From the NCBI GenBank assembly GCA_947451475.1, contig CANFZC010000020.1, positions 1-38,722 on the forward strand: a stretch of DNA of 38,722 nucleotides, in the 5' to 3' direction. Positions 14,726-23,293 of the stretch are shown here, in pieces. This DNA is from Flavobacteriaceae bacterium (GTDB taxonomy: Bacteria; Bacteroidota; Bacteroidia; Flavobacteriales; Flavobacteriaceae). How positions within the stretch are numbered: the stretch's first letter is position 1; each line of letters begins with the position of its first letter. The notes under the pieces are model-generated. The model saw only the letters and a program-made list of their open reading frames with translations, was not told the DNA's origin and made no database searches. The translations under genes and the position numbers were made by a program.

Positions 14726-15541
14726 ATGATCACACTCCAAAATATTATTGAAACGGCATGGGACAACCGCGCCTTGTTGCAAGAAGAAGTTACTACAACT
14801 GCTATTCGAGAAGTCATCGCGTTGCTGGATGCAGGCACTTTGCGTGTAGCTGAGCCTACTGCAAACGGATGGCAAGTAAACGAATGGGTTAAGAAGGCGG
14901 TAGTTATGTACTTCCCAATTCAAAAAATGGAGACCTGGGAAGCGGGTATTTTTGAATACCACGACAAGATGTTGTTGAAAACCGGATATTCTGATAAGGG
15001 TATACGAGTGGTTCCCCCGGCTACGGCTCGCTATGGAGCCTATATTTCTAAAGGCGTCATCTTGATGCCAAGTTATGTGAATATTGGAGCGTATGTGGAT
15101 GAAGGCACAATGGTGGACACATGGGCTACGGTGGGCAGTTGTGCTCAAATAGGCAAAGACGTCCATCTTTCGGGAGGAGTGGGTATTGGCGGTGTTTTAG
15201 AACCCTTACAAGCTGCCCCAGTGATTATTGAAGATGGCGCTTTTATTGGTTCGCGTTGCATCGTTGTAGAAGGAGTTCGTGTCGAAAAAGAAGCCGTATT
15301 GGGTGCCAATGTTTGTTTGACCGCCTCTACTAAAATCATTGATGTTACTGGTAGTGAACCTATAGAATATAAAGGATTTGTGCCGGCGCGTTCGGTAGTG
15401 ATCCCAGGAAGTTATACTAAATCCTTTGCGGCGGGCGACTACCAAGTTCCGTGTGCGTTGATTATCGGGACACGCAAGCCTTCGACTGATTTAAAGACAT
15501 CACTCAATAATGCTTTGAGAGAATATGATGTAGCTGTTTAA
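14726..15541 (+). CDS. dapD: 2,3,4,5-tetrahydropyridine-2,6-dicarboxylate N-succinyltransferase
   Basis: DapD transfers succinyl from succinyl-CoA to tetrahydrodipicolinate in the succinylase branch of lysine and diaminopimelate synthesis. The 271-residue protein has a helical N-terminal domain (about 1-100, including GWQVNEWVKKAVVMYF). A left-handed beta-helix of hexapeptide repeats follows (about 105-240: GVILMPSYVNIGAYVDEGTMVDTWATVGSCAQIG and after). The C-terminus reads SYTKSFAAGDYQVPCALIIGTRKPSTDLKTSLN, typical of DapD. The length is right for the family. It has a clear promoter and an LtaS-like gene 20 bases downstream. Confidence 0.96.
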   Translation: MITLQNIIETAWDNRALLQEEVTTTAIREVIALLDAGTLRVAEPTANGWQVNEWVKKAVVMYFPIQKMETWEAGIFEYHDKMLLKTGYSDKGIRVVPPATARYGAYISKGVILMPSYVNIGAYVDEGTMVDTWATVGSCAQIGKDVHLSGGVGIGGVLEPLQAAPVIIEDGAFIGSRCIVVEGVRVEKEAVLGANVCLTASTKIIDVTGSEPIEYKGFVPARSVVIPGSYTKSFAAGDYQVPCALIIGTRKPSTDLKTSLNNALREYDVAV

Positions 15542-15561
15542 TTTATCCCTAAAAGCTGAAG

Positions 15562-17433
15562 ATGTTTAACTACAAGCAATTACTAAAATTACTGTTTAGG
15601 AGGCTATTTATCCTTTTTATAATTTACCAATTTAGCAGAATCTTATTTTTGCTATTTAACCGCAACAGCTTTTCGAATCTGGATGTTAAGACCTTTTTGG
15701 GAGGAGCTTTATTTGATTTATCGGCTATAGGTTTTATTAATTTGGCCTTTATACTCTTGCATTTATTTCCGGCACAATTCATTTATAGAAAAGGCTATCA
15801 ACAGGGATTAAAAATAGGATTCTATGTAGTGAATCTGATTTTTATTGCTACTAATTTTGTCGATTTAGAATACTATAAATTCACCGGGAGGCGGAGTTCC
15901 TTTGGCTTGATTACAGCCAAGGGGATGGAACATGAAATAGGCGGATTGATGCTGTCGTTTCTACAAGAATTTTGGTATCAATTTGTGTTTTTTATTCTGG
16001 TAGCCGTACTGTTTTGGCGTTTATTATCCAAGCCTAGAACTATATTCCCCCTAGAGCAATTGACTGTTAAGGTCGTTACTAAGCAACTTGGGATTTTGAT
16101 AGTATCCTTAGGCGTTGGATTATTAATGGCTAGAGGAGGCTGGGGTGAAAAACCCATACGCATAGTAGATGCCATTACTTATTCTTCTTTGGGGAATGCT
16201 GCATTGGTATTGAATACCCCTTTTAGCATTATGAAAACAGCGGGTAGTAAAGAAACTTTAACAGACCCGAATTATTTTAGTGAGGAGGAATTGAATCGCA
16301 TTTTTAATCCTGTTTATATATCGTCTACTACAGAAAAACCGATTAAGAAAAATGTGGTGATTTTTATACTGGAAAGTTTTGGGGATGAAAATTTACATCG
16401 AGGGATAACCCCTTTTATTGATTCATTGGCCACACAATCTTATTATTTTAAAAATGGATTTGCAAATGGCAAAGTATCTATTGATGCCGTACCTTCTACC
16501 CTATCTAGTATTCCGAGTTTGATGAATACTCCCATCATATCCTCGGGATATTCGCTGAACAAGGTGTATAGTTTACCTAAAATAATGAAAAAACAAGGGT
16601 ATAGTACTTCGTTTTTTCATGGAGCCTTTAACGGTAGCCAGAACTTTGATCAATATTGTAAAGTAGCTGGATTCGACCAGTATTATGGCAAGAATGAATA
16701 TTTGGGGCCACCCGCATTTGATGGGGTTTGGGGAATTTTTGACGAAGAGTATATGCAGTTTTTTAATAGAAAACTAACGAGTTTTAAGCAGCCGTTTTTT
16801 AGTACCCTTTTTACGATATCATCCCATAATCCTTATAACGTTCCCAAAAAATACAAAGGAAAATTCCTTAAGGGGACTCGGAAAATACAAGAGAGCATTG
16901 GGTATACCGATTATTCTTTGCATCAGTTTTTTAAATCGGCTCAAAAGGAAGCTTGGTATAAAAATACGTTGTTTGTCATTGTAGCGGATCATACTTGTGC
17001 AGAACCATCGGAAGATAAATACCGAACGAATGTGGGCAAATTTAGAATCCCGATCCTATTTTATGATCCTTCTAATCCAAGCTTTAAGGGGGTAAATGAG
17101 AAGAACTTCCAACAAATAGATGTTTTGCCAAGTATTTTGGATTACTTAAAAATTAATGATCAAGTGGTGACCTATGGTAAGCCCTTTAGTTCGGACAAAA
17201 ATTATGTTGTTTATTATTTGGACAACATATACCATTTGATAAAAGACGACTATTATTTGGCCTTTGACGGACAAAAAGCTATCGGGTTGTACAACTTCAA
17301 AGCGGATGAAATGTTACGAGACAATTTGTTGGACAAAGACAAATCACGTTCGGCTGAGATGACGCAATTCATTAAAGCGTACATACAATCCTTTACCGAA
17401 CGAATGATAGCCGATAAATTAACGGTACACTAA
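15562..17433 (+). CDS. LtaS-like membrane sulfatase-fold transferase (phosphoglycerol/phosphoethanolamine transferase type)
   Basis: This 623-residue protein has about five N-terminal membrane helices (roughly 8-33, 48-70, 84-104, 135-155, 175-192) and a large extracytoplasmic alkaline-phosphatase-fold domain from about 262. In the latter, NVVIFILESFGDEN carries the metal-binding E271. NGKVSIDAVPSTLSSIPSLM holds the likely nucleophile S306, and VADHTCAEP supplies the distal metal ligands. LtaS-family enzymes move phosphoglycerol from phosphatidylglycerol to an acceptor. A Gram-negative cell has no lipoteichoic acid, so the acceptor is probably LPS, a glycan or another lipid. The LPS-type glycosyltransferases next door support this. 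It may be co-transcribed with dapD, 20 bases upstream. Its stop lies one base from that of the convergent GT2 gene. Confidence 0.88.
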   Translation: MFNYKQLLKLLFRRLFILFIIYQFSRILFLLFNRNSFSNLDVKTFLGGALFDLSAIGFINLAFILLHLFPAQFIYRKGYQQGLKIGFYVVNLIFIATNFVDLEYYKFTGRRSSFGLITAKGMEHEIGGLMLSFLQEFWYQFVFFILVAVLFWRLLSKPRTIFPLEQLTVKVVTKQLGILIVSLGVGLLMARGGWGEKPIRIVDAITYSSLGNAALVLNTPFSIMKTAGSKETLTDPNYFSEEELNRIFNPVYISSTTEKPIKKNVVIFILESFGDENLHRGITPFIDSLATQSYYFKNGFANGKVSIDAVPSTLSSIPSLMNTPIISSGYSLNKVYSLPKIMKKQGYSTSFFHGAFNGSQNFDQYCKVAGFDQYYGKNEYLGPPAFDGVWGIFDEEYMQFFNRKLTSFKQPFFSTLFTISSHNPYNVPKKYKGKFLKGTRKIQESIGYTDYSLHQFFKSAQKEAWYKNTLFVIVADHTCAEPSEDKYRTNVGKFRIPILFYDPSNPSFKGVNEKNFQQIDVLPSILDYLKINDQVVTYGKPFSSDKNYVVYYLDNIYHLIKDDYYLAFDGQKAIGLYNFKADEMLRDNLLDKDKSRSAEMTQFIKAYIQSFTERMIADKLTVH

Positions 17434-17434
17434 A

Positions 17435-18184
17435 TTATTGGTTTGCTTTTTGAATCTTGATTAGTTTGGCGTATTTCATGTAAGAGAAAAAGGCTTGAAT
17501 CATGGAAATACTTAGGCCATCGATTCCGTTGAGGAATCCTTTTTTGAAGAAATAACAACGCACAAAAGAAACAGTTCCATTTAAAACCGGTTTGAATGCA
17601 GTGACTCTTTTGCCTTGATTGTAGAGTTGTTGCGCATGCCAACCAGAATATTGGTTCTTTTTAGAAATAATTTGCTCTAAAGAATCCCAGCCATAATGGA
17701 GGATGTGGACCGGCACTCTTTTTTCATTTTGGGCTATAATTTTTTGATGCACTTTGGAATCGGAAGGGCCAGCAGTTACTTTATTAAAGAAACGCACTTT
17801 GTGGTCTGGATACCAACCTGCAAAGTCAATAAGTTTATCGGCTAGGTAGTTTTTAACTCGGAAGCTGAAGGCATCGTAATTACCTACTAAGTATTTTTCT
17901 TTCAGGATGAACTCTTGGGCATCGGCATCTAAAAACTCATCGGCATCAAGGTTTAATATCCAATCATTTTTACAGAACGGTAGGCCATGGGTACGTTGAG
18001 GCCCATCCCCTAAAAAAGCTTGAGAGATTACTTTCGCTCCTTTGGCAGTAGCGATTTCGACTGTTTTATCTTTGCTTAAGGAATCTACAATAATTACTTC
18101 ATCACACACTTTAAAAAGCGCGTCAATGCATTTACCGATGTTCTTTTCTTCATTAAACGTAATAACCAAACCGCTGATAGCCAT
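17435..18184 (-). CDS. GT2 glycosyltransferase, WaaE/KdtX type
   Basis: This 249-residue GT-A enzyme has SGLVITFNEEKNIGKCIDAL at the N-terminus, DEVIIVDSLSKDKTVEIA, and the metal-binding acidic motif in WILNLDADEFL near residue 95. The sequence DFAGWYPDHKVRFFNK and the C-terminal KKGFLNGIDGLSISMIQAF are characteristic of LPS core glucosyltransferases of the WaaE/KdtX group. These add a sugar to inner-core heptose. One hydrophobic C-terminal segment may associate with the membrane. On the minus strand, TATTTTTG at 18212-18205 is a good -7 element about 20 bases upstream of the start. Confidence 0.88.
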   Translation of the reverse strand: MAISGLVITFNEEKNIGKCIDALFKVCDEVIIVDSLSKDKTVEIATAKGAKVISQAFLGDGPQRTHGLPFCKNDWILNLDADEFLDADAQEFILKEKYLVGNYDAFSFRVKNYLADKLIDFAGWYPDHKVRFFNKVTAGPSDSKVHQKIIAQNEKRVPVHILHYGWDSLEQIISKKNQYSGWHAQQLYNQGKRVTAFKPVLNGTVSFVRCYFFKKGFLNGIDGLSISMIQAFFSYMKYAKLIKIQKANQ

Positions 18185-18204
18185 TTTAAAAAAATTTGTG
18201 ATTC

Positions 18205-18212
18205 CAAAAATA
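18205..18212 (-). promoter_or_regulatory. -7 promoter element of the WaaE-type gene
   Basis: On the minus strand this reads TATTTTTG, matching TAnnTTTG, 20 bases before the start codon. The -33 element is not recognisable. Confidence 0.4.
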
Positions 18213-18244
18213 CACTATTTTGTTTATTAAATAAATGGTTATGT

Positions 18245-18275
18245 TTGAGGCTAGTCAAATACTTTGTATTTTAGC
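18245..18275 (+). promoter_or_regulatory. Promoter of the 18318 gene, with an element shared with the next gene
   Basis: TTG (18245-18247) is followed after 19 bases by TATTTTAG (18267-18274), one mismatch from the -7 consensus. The 19-base stretch at 18257-18275 (AAATACTTTGTATTTTAGC) recurs with one change at 19293-19311 before the heptosyltransferase gene. Confidence 0.5.
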
Positions 18276-18317
18276 CCACTGAATAAAGCATCAGGATAGA
18301 TTCTCTGAATTCAACGT

Positions 18318-19274
18318 ATGAAAAAGGTATTGATCATTGCACCAGAATATATGGGCTACATGGAAAAGGTAGCAGATCATTTGCGTACGAAACCAGAAAT
18401 TGAGGTGACTGACATCCATATTCCGATTTATAAGTATCCAAACCCACTTACTAAGATTGCCAATTTCTTTTTGAAGCGTATGGGCAAGGATGTGAAATTT
18501 ACTTATCGTGAAAAATACATAAAGGACGTCATAGGAAATCAAACATTTGACATGACGCTGGTGGTTAGACCCGATCATCTTTCTGGAACGACTTTGAAGC
18601 AGCTCAAAAGTCAAACACTCCATTTTAAATCCTATTTCTTTGATGGTGTACATCGGTTTCCAAAAATGCTAAAAACCGTCCCTTACTTTGATGAAATTTT
18701 TAGTTTTGAGCCTAGTGATTGTGAAGAATTTGGGTTTGAATCCATTACCAATTTCATTTATGACGAACAGCCATTTCCTGCTGCTGAAACTTCTTTTAAA
18801 TACAGTGTCTTTAATATTACCAGTCACGATCGACAACGCTTTCCTTTACTTTTAAAAATTGCGGCTGTCTTACAACAGCAAAATCTCAACTATAAGATTA
18901 TTGTGAAAACTAAGAAAACTATAGCGGAACAAGACTTGGTTACAATCATCAGAGAATCGATGTCACTTGAAGAAATAAAAGTATTATTACAGCAATCGGT
19001 TTGCATGTTGGACTTGGGTGTCATTAGCAAACATCGAGGATTGACTTTTAGAGTATTTGAAGCGATGGGATCACACAAAAAAATTATCACAAATAATCCT
19101 GATATCGCTCACTATGATTTTTACGATCCTCAAAATATTTTGATTATTAATCAGGAGTCGGTTGAAATACCTAAATCCTTTTTAACTTCGGTCTATCATC
19201 CTATTCCGGCAGGTATTTATCAAAAATACACTCTTGACACCTGGGTGAATAGGGTTTTTACAGAAGTTCTATAA
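18318..19274 (+). CDS. Putative GT-B glycosyltransferase-like protein (CgeB-like)
   Basis: The family of this 318-residue protein is not certain. It has no signal peptide or membrane helix. The N-terminus MKKVLIIAPEYMGYMEKVADHL resembles the first Rossmann strand of GT-B enzymes. The C-terminal part, with CMLDLGVISKHRGLTFRVFEAMGSHKKIITNNPDI, matches the nucleotide-sugar-binding half of CgeB/GT1-like proteins, where RVFEAMGS stands near the usual acidic residue. It lies in a block of LPS-type transferases and 56 bases before a heptosyltransferase-like gene. An outer-core or capsule glycosyltransferase is the best guess; a non-catalytic helper is possible. Confidence 0.6.
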   Translation: MKKVLIIAPEYMGYMEKVADHLRTKPEIEVTDIHIPIYKYPNPLTKIANFFLKRMGKDVKFTYREKYIKDVIGNQTFDMTLVVRPDHLSGTTLKQLKSQTLHFKSYFFDGVHRFPKMLKTVPYFDEIFSFEPSDCEEFGFESITNFIYDEQPFPAAETSFKYSVFNITSHDRQRFPLLLKIAAVLQQQNLNYKIIVKTKKTIAEQDLVTIIRESMSLEEIKVLLQQSVCMLDLGVISKHRGLTFRVFEAMGSHKKIITNNPDIAHYDFYDPQNILIINQESVEIPKSFLTSVYHPIPAGIYQKYTLDTWVNRVFTEVL

Positions 19275-19292
19275 TTATAAACCGACTATTTG

Positions 19293-19311
19293 AAATACTT
19301 AGTATTTTAGC
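19293..19311 (+). promoter_or_regulatory. Upstream element shared with the preceding gene
   Basis: AAATACTTAGTATTTTAGC here is 18 of 19 identical to 18257-18275. TATTTTAG (19303-19310) could be the -7 element, ending 20 bases before the ATG at 19331. No TTG lies at a normal -33 spacing. Confidence 0.4.
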
Positions 19312-19330
19312 ACTTTAAAATTCAAAGGCA

Positions 19331-20401
19331 ATGAAAATATTAGTCATACAGCAAAAAAGAATTGGTGATGTATTAACCACCACTATTTTGTGTAATAATT
19401 TAAAGAAGTATTATCCCGATGCTGTAATTGATTATATGTGTTATCCCCATTGTGTGGATGTTTTAAAAGAAAACCCCAACATCAATGAAGTGATTGTATT
19501 ATCTCCGACCATTAAAAAGTCGAAAGTAAAGTTCCTTTCATTCTTATGGCAAATTAGAAAGAAAAAATACACGGTTGTTATCGATGCATACAGCAAGTTA
19601 GAATCGAACTTAATCACATTATTTTCGGGGGCTAAAACTAAAATATCGTACCACAAAGGATATTCTACTTTTTTCTACACTGACAACATGAAACGCATTC
19701 CGAATGGTGTTAAGTCGGAATTGGGATTGGCTATTGACAATCGTTTGATGTTAATTAAGCCCTTGATTACCGATAAAATCACCGACTATAAACCGTTACT
19801 CTTTTTAACTGAAGCAGAGATAGAAGATGCTCAAAAAGTATTGGCTGATGCCTATATTAAAGTTGGAGAAAAACCTTTGATTATGTTTGGCATCTTGGGA
19901 AGTGAATGGTACAAATCGTATCCGTTTGAAAACATGGCTAAAATCATTGATTTCACGGTAGAAAAATTGGATGCTGAGATATTGTTCAATTATATCCCAG
20001 CGCAAAAAGAAGACGCTTTGAAAATTTATAATTTTTGCCAAGAGAAGACCAAAGCAAAGATCCATTTTGAAGTGTTTGGCACCTCATTGCGTCAATTCAT
20101 GGGCTTGCTATCACAATGTCAGATGCTTATTGGTAATGAAGGCGGTACTGTAAACATGGCTAAAGCTCTGAATGTACCTACTTTTTCTATCTTTTCACCT
20201 TCGGTAGATAAAGAAACTTGGCAAATCTTTGAAGATGAAAAAGAGAATGTTTCGATACACCTAAAAGATTTGAAACCGGAAATCTACGAACAGCATGATG
20301 GTCTTTATATTAAAGAGCATACGTTCAAATACTTTGATGAATATCCTTTGGAATTAATACTAGAAAAATTAGAAACCTTTTTTAAAGATCTAGGCTATTA
20401 G
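19331..20401 (+). CDS. Glycosyltransferase family 9 (ADP-heptose:LPS heptosyltransferase-like)
   Basis: This 356-residue GT-B enzyme starts with MKILVIQQKRIGDVLTTTILCNNLKKYYPDA, the GT9 signature in which the RIGDVL aspartate is the catalytic base. The second domain has IMFGILGSEWYKSYPFENMAKI (the nucleotide-contact strand) and MLIGNEGGTVNMAKALNVPTFSIFSP, the conserved GT9 C-terminal motif. It acts at the cytoplasmic face of the inner membrane and would add heptose to the Kdo-lipid A core. Assignment to WaaC, WaaF or WaaQ is not possible from sequence alone. It shares an upstream element with the preceding gene and ends 3 bases from a convergent GT2 gene. Confidence 0.9.
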   Translation: MKILVIQQKRIGDVLTTTILCNNLKKYYPDAVIDYMCYPHCVDVLKENPNINEVIVLSPTIKKSKVKFLSFLWQIRKKKYTVVIDAYSKLESNLITLFSGAKTKISYHKGYSTFFYTDNMKRIPNGVKSELGLAIDNRLMLIKPLITDKITDYKPLLFLTEAEIEDAQKVLADAYIKVGEKPLIMFGILGSEWYKSYPFENMAKIIDFTVEKLDAEILFNYIPAQKEDALKIYNFCQEKTKAKIHFEVFGTSLRQFMGLLSQCQMLIGNEGGTVNMAKALNVPTFSIFSPSVDKETWQIFEDEKENVSIHLKDLKPEIYEQHDGLYIKEHTFKYFDEYPLELILEKLETFFKDLGY

Positions 20402-20404
20402 GAT

Positions 20405-21217
20405 TTAAAGCGAGGTGATTCCTTGATTGCACTCTATTACTTTGTTCTTTTTGTTAAAGGCTCTGATGGCATTATTCTTTTCCCATATTTCAGGGCTAGA
20501 GTAGCCTCGACTGTGATCTAAATGCAAACAAATTGCACTATACCGTATTTGTTTAGAGAGTAATCCTAAATTAAACAAGCGTTCCCCAAACTCTCTGTCT
20601 AAACCACCGTATTGCATTTCGTGATTAAAACCGTTTACTGCTAACACATCACTTTTATAACCCGAAGCGTTATGTCCGTTCCAAGATCTTTTGGTAGGTG
20701 TAATCCAATTCATGAAGTTGGCAAACCATCTATTGTGTGTGAGCTTGGTACTTTTAAAGTTCACTTTCAAGCCTTGTTTCTTTAACCATGAGATGTTAAA
20801 ACAGTTTTGAGACACTATATCTTCTTCGGCTATAGCTTTAGAAATTGGCATATTCAGTTTGAAATAGCCCCCTGATAGGAAATAACCTTTTTCTTGGTAT
20901 TTCAAGTGAACGGCTACGTAGTCTTTACGAGGAATACAATCTCCGTCGGTAAACAGTAAATAATCTGAATTAGATTTAAGGATGGCTTTATTTAGTATTT
21001 TGGATTTTTGGAATCCATCATCTTCCTGCCACACGTGCACAATGGGGTTTTTAAAGTTAGAAGAAAACGACTCTACTAGTTCTTTGGTCTTAGAAGTTGA
21101 ACCATCATCGGCAATTATTATTTCAAAGTCGGTTTCGGTTTGAACGCTAAATCCGATTAGGACTTTTCGCAACCAATCTTCGGCTTTGTAAGTGGTAATA
21201 ATTATAGATAATTTCAT
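20405..21217 (-). CDS. GT2 glycosyltransferase with a galactosyltransferase-type C-terminal domain
   Basis: This 270-residue GT-A enzyme starts with MKLSIIITTYKAEDWL. It shows FEIIIADDGSTSKTKELVE, then GFQKSKILNKAI and the metal-binding LFTDGDCIP near residue 92. The C-terminal segment SWNGHNASGYKSDVLAVNGF and YGGLDREFGERLFNLG matches the Glyco_transf_7C pattern, in which the acidic residues are catalytic. Enzymes of this shape make capsule or LPS side chains. It has no membrane helix. A 27-codon open frame ends 6 bases before its start. It follows the kinase gene on the same strand with a 131-base gap. Confidence 0.88.
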   Translation of the reverse strand: MKLSIIITTYKAEDWLRKVLIGFSVQTETDFEIIIADDGSTSKTKELVESFSSNFKNPIVHVWQEDDGFQKSKILNKAILKSNSDYLLFTDGDCIPRKDYVAVHLKYQEKGYFLSGGYFKLNMPISKAIAEEDIVSQNCFNISWLKKQGLKVNFKSTKLTHNRWFANFMNWITPTKRSWNGHNASGYKSDVLAVNGFNHEMQYGGLDREFGERLFNLGLLSKQIRYSAICLHLDHSRGYSSPEIWEKNNAIRAFNKKNKVIECNQGITSL

Positions 21218-21348
21218 CTGATGCTACTTAATTGCTTTTATCAGGTCAGATGGAACACTCCCATAACCGTTCCTTGTATAAACTGTCTTGTCCTCTACTC
21301 TTTTCATGAAATCGTTTAGGAAGTGAAAATACTATTTTTTGATAAATT

Positions 21349-22110
21349 TTACTTCCAAAACAATAATTTCTTTTTAATTCTTTTCTTTCGGGCAAGATTG
21401 TGTTGGAACGTTTCTGTTAATTCCCAAAGAGTAGTAAATATTTTTTCTTCTGATTCTCCTGAAGCTTTAGCATATTCCTTGCTCATCAGGGCTACCATTT
21501 TTTCTTGTGGCGTCAATCGGCATAGATTTTTCATTCGTAATTCGAAAGACATGGTATCATGGAACGCCATTCGGTTTAGATCGACTAGAAAAAAATCATA
21601 GGTTCCCTTATCATTCTTCTTGATTAACGTATTTCCTGGGGAATGATCTTTAAATTCTATACCTTTTTGATGTAATTCATAACAGAAATGGGTAAATTGT
21701 CTTTGGATGATTTCAGATTCAGGATAATCTGGCACTTCAACTAACTCACGATAGGTTAAATCAGGGACTAAATGCTCGCTCACATAGTAGCTATCTTTTA
21801 ACCCTAGAAGCGAAGTTTTTTCACAATAAGCAATGGGCATTGGTGTCCCTATACCTAAGGATAGTAATTGATTAGCATATTCATAGGAGCGTCTTGCTTT
21901 TGACTTACGGAAATACTTGTATATGATACTATTTAAAAAGCTAGGCACTTTAAATGCCTTAATATTCAGGGTATCGCTTTCTATTTTGAATAGTTTAATC
22001 TTGTTTCGTTTTCCTTCAATAAAGACTTCTCCTGAATTTGAAAAATCCTGAATACATTTGATGATTTTAGATTCTGATGAAGAAAATGAAGGCGTAACGA
22101 TGAAGTTCAT
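21349..22110 (-). CDS. Kdo/WaaP-type lipopolysaccharide kinase family protein
   Basis: This 253-residue protein has a small protein-kinase-like fold. FKVPSF near residue 54 holds a candidate ATP-binding lysine. RRSYEYANQLLSLGIGTPMPIAY is typical of Kdo kinase/WaaP proteins. The catalytic loop reads FKDHSPGN with D155 and N160, and the metal-binding segment is FFLVDLNRM with D177. Such kinases phosphorylate Kdo or heptose in the LPS inner core. The ATG at 22110 is chosen; a TTG two codons upstream (22116) is a less likely start. On the minus strand TATTTTTG (22135-22128) precedes it. It lies among LPS glycosyltransferases, which fits its role. Confidence 0.85.
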   Translation of the reverse strand: MNFIVTPSFSSSESKIIKCIQDFSNSGEVFIEGKRNKIKLFKIESDTLNIKAFKVPSFLNSIIYKYFRKSKARRSYEYANQLLSLGIGTPMPIAYCEKTSLLGLKDSYYVSEHLVPDLTYRELVEVPDYPESEIIQRQFTHFCYELHQKGIEFKDHSPGNTLIKKNDKGTYDFFLVDLNRMAFHDTMSFELRMKNLCRLTPQEKMVALMSKEYAKASGESEEKIFTTLWELTETFQHNLARKKRIKKKLLFWK

Positions 22111-22127
22111 TTGCAATAAGATTGAGA

Positions 22128-22135
22128 CAAAAATA
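22128..22135 (-). promoter_or_regulatory. -7 promoter element of the LPS kinase gene
   Basis: On the minus strand this reads TATTTTTG, an exact TAnnTTTG match, 17 bases before the ATG at 22110. No TTG lies at normal -33 spacing. Confidence 0.4.
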
Positions 22136-22186
22136 TAAATTATAAGGCAAGTAAATTTATAAAACTTAATTTTACCAAAAAAAACA

Positions 22187-23251
22187 ATGAATAAAACAGT
22201 CTTTTTAGAATCTCATAATTTAAAAAACCGAAACGGAGGTCTAGGTGTATTTAATTATGAACTAATTAAAGCCCTATCAAATCAAAACCTTGATAAGCTG
22301 TCTATCACATTGAACAACAAGGATACTGCTAGTTTAAAGGCTGAATTTGGCACTCAATTTAGTTATAAAAAATACACTAGTTTGCAACGGCATAAATTGT
22401 TTCGAATCACTAAAAAATATGATGTTTGGCATAGTATGAATCAAAATACGAAAGTGGAACCGAGAGTAAACCCTAAAAAGTATATCTTGACGGTGCACGA
22501 TGTTAATTTTGTTGAAGAAGAATCTAATGATTTAAATAGTAAAGTGAATTTATTGTTCAAAGAGAAAATCAATAGAGCCGATTCGATTGTTTACATTTCA
22601 AATTATGCTAAGCAGATGACCCATCAGTATTTTGACACCAAAGGCATAGAAGAGCACGTCATTTATAATGGGAATACCATCCAGGAGTTTATTGACATTA
22701 GCAACCTGACAAATCCCTTTGGTCAAGGCAAACCTTTTTTATTTACAATAGGGGATTTTATAGAGCGCAAGAATTTCATTTCTATTATAAAAATGATGGA
22801 AATCACCGATGATTTTAATTTAATTATTGCTGGGAATAATGATAAGAGTTATGGGCATTTCATTAGGGATTATATAAAAAGCAATAAGTTAGAACACAAA
22901 GTGTTTTTGGCGGGAAAAATAAGCAATGCTCAGAAACAATATTATCTAAAAAACTGTACTGCTTTTGTGTTTCCATCCATTCGGGAAGGCTTTGGACTGC
23001 CTATTATTGAAGCGATGACTTTTGGAAAACCCGTATTTTTATCGACTTTGACTTCACTTCCAGAGGTGGGTGGAGATGCTGCCTTTTATTGGAAAGATTT
23101 TGATCCAAACTACATGAAAGAAACGCTATTTGGGCAATTAGATAACTTTGAAAAAAATAAGCCTGAATTTGAAATTAAACTCAAACAAAGAGCTGCTACC
23201 TTTAGTTGGGATACTGCAGCACAAGAATATCTTAACTTGTACCGCGGATAA
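22187..23251 (+). CDS. GT4 family glycosyltransferase
   Basis: This 354-residue GT-B enzyme starts MNKTVFLESHNLKNRNGGLGVFNYELIKAL, where GGLGVFNYEL is the glycine-rich acceptor-side loop. The C-terminal domain has LFTIGDFIERKNFISII and the EX7E motif in REGFGLPIIEAMTFGKPV, which holds the nucleotide sugar. The SLPEVGGDAAFYW segment follows as usual. Its closest kin are mannosyl/glucosyl transferases of LPS or exopolysaccharide synthesis, but the sugar is not predictable. It is divergent from the LPS kinase gene across a 76-base gap in which TAATTTTA (22167-22174) may be its -7 element. It is the last gene of the envelope block. Confidence 0.9.
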   Translation: MNKTVFLESHNLKNRNGGLGVFNYELIKALSNQNLDKLSITLNNKDTASLKAEFGTQFSYKKYTSLQRHKLFRITKKYDVWHSMNQNTKVEPRVNPKKYILTVHDVNFVEEESNDLNSKVNLLFKEKINRADSIVYISNYAKQMTHQYFDTKGIEEHVIYNGNTIQEFIDISNLTNPFGQGKPFLFTIGDFIERKNFISIIKMMEITDDFNLIIAGNNDKSYGHFIRDYIKSNKLEHKVFLAGKISNAQKQYYLKNCTAFVFPSIREGFGLPIIEAMTFGKPVFLSTLTSLPEVGGDAAFYWKDFDPNYMKETLFGQLDNFEKNKPEFEIKLKQRAATFSWDTAAQEYLNLYRG

Positions 23252-23293
23252 AATCGCTTATAATTAATACTATTACAATAATTGAATATACCA

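Noticed and set aside
14717..15166. 149-codon open frame antisense to dapD
   Set aside because: It lies inside dapD, whose protein motifs are clear. Its translation shows no family motif and the frame follows from the codon use of the real gene.
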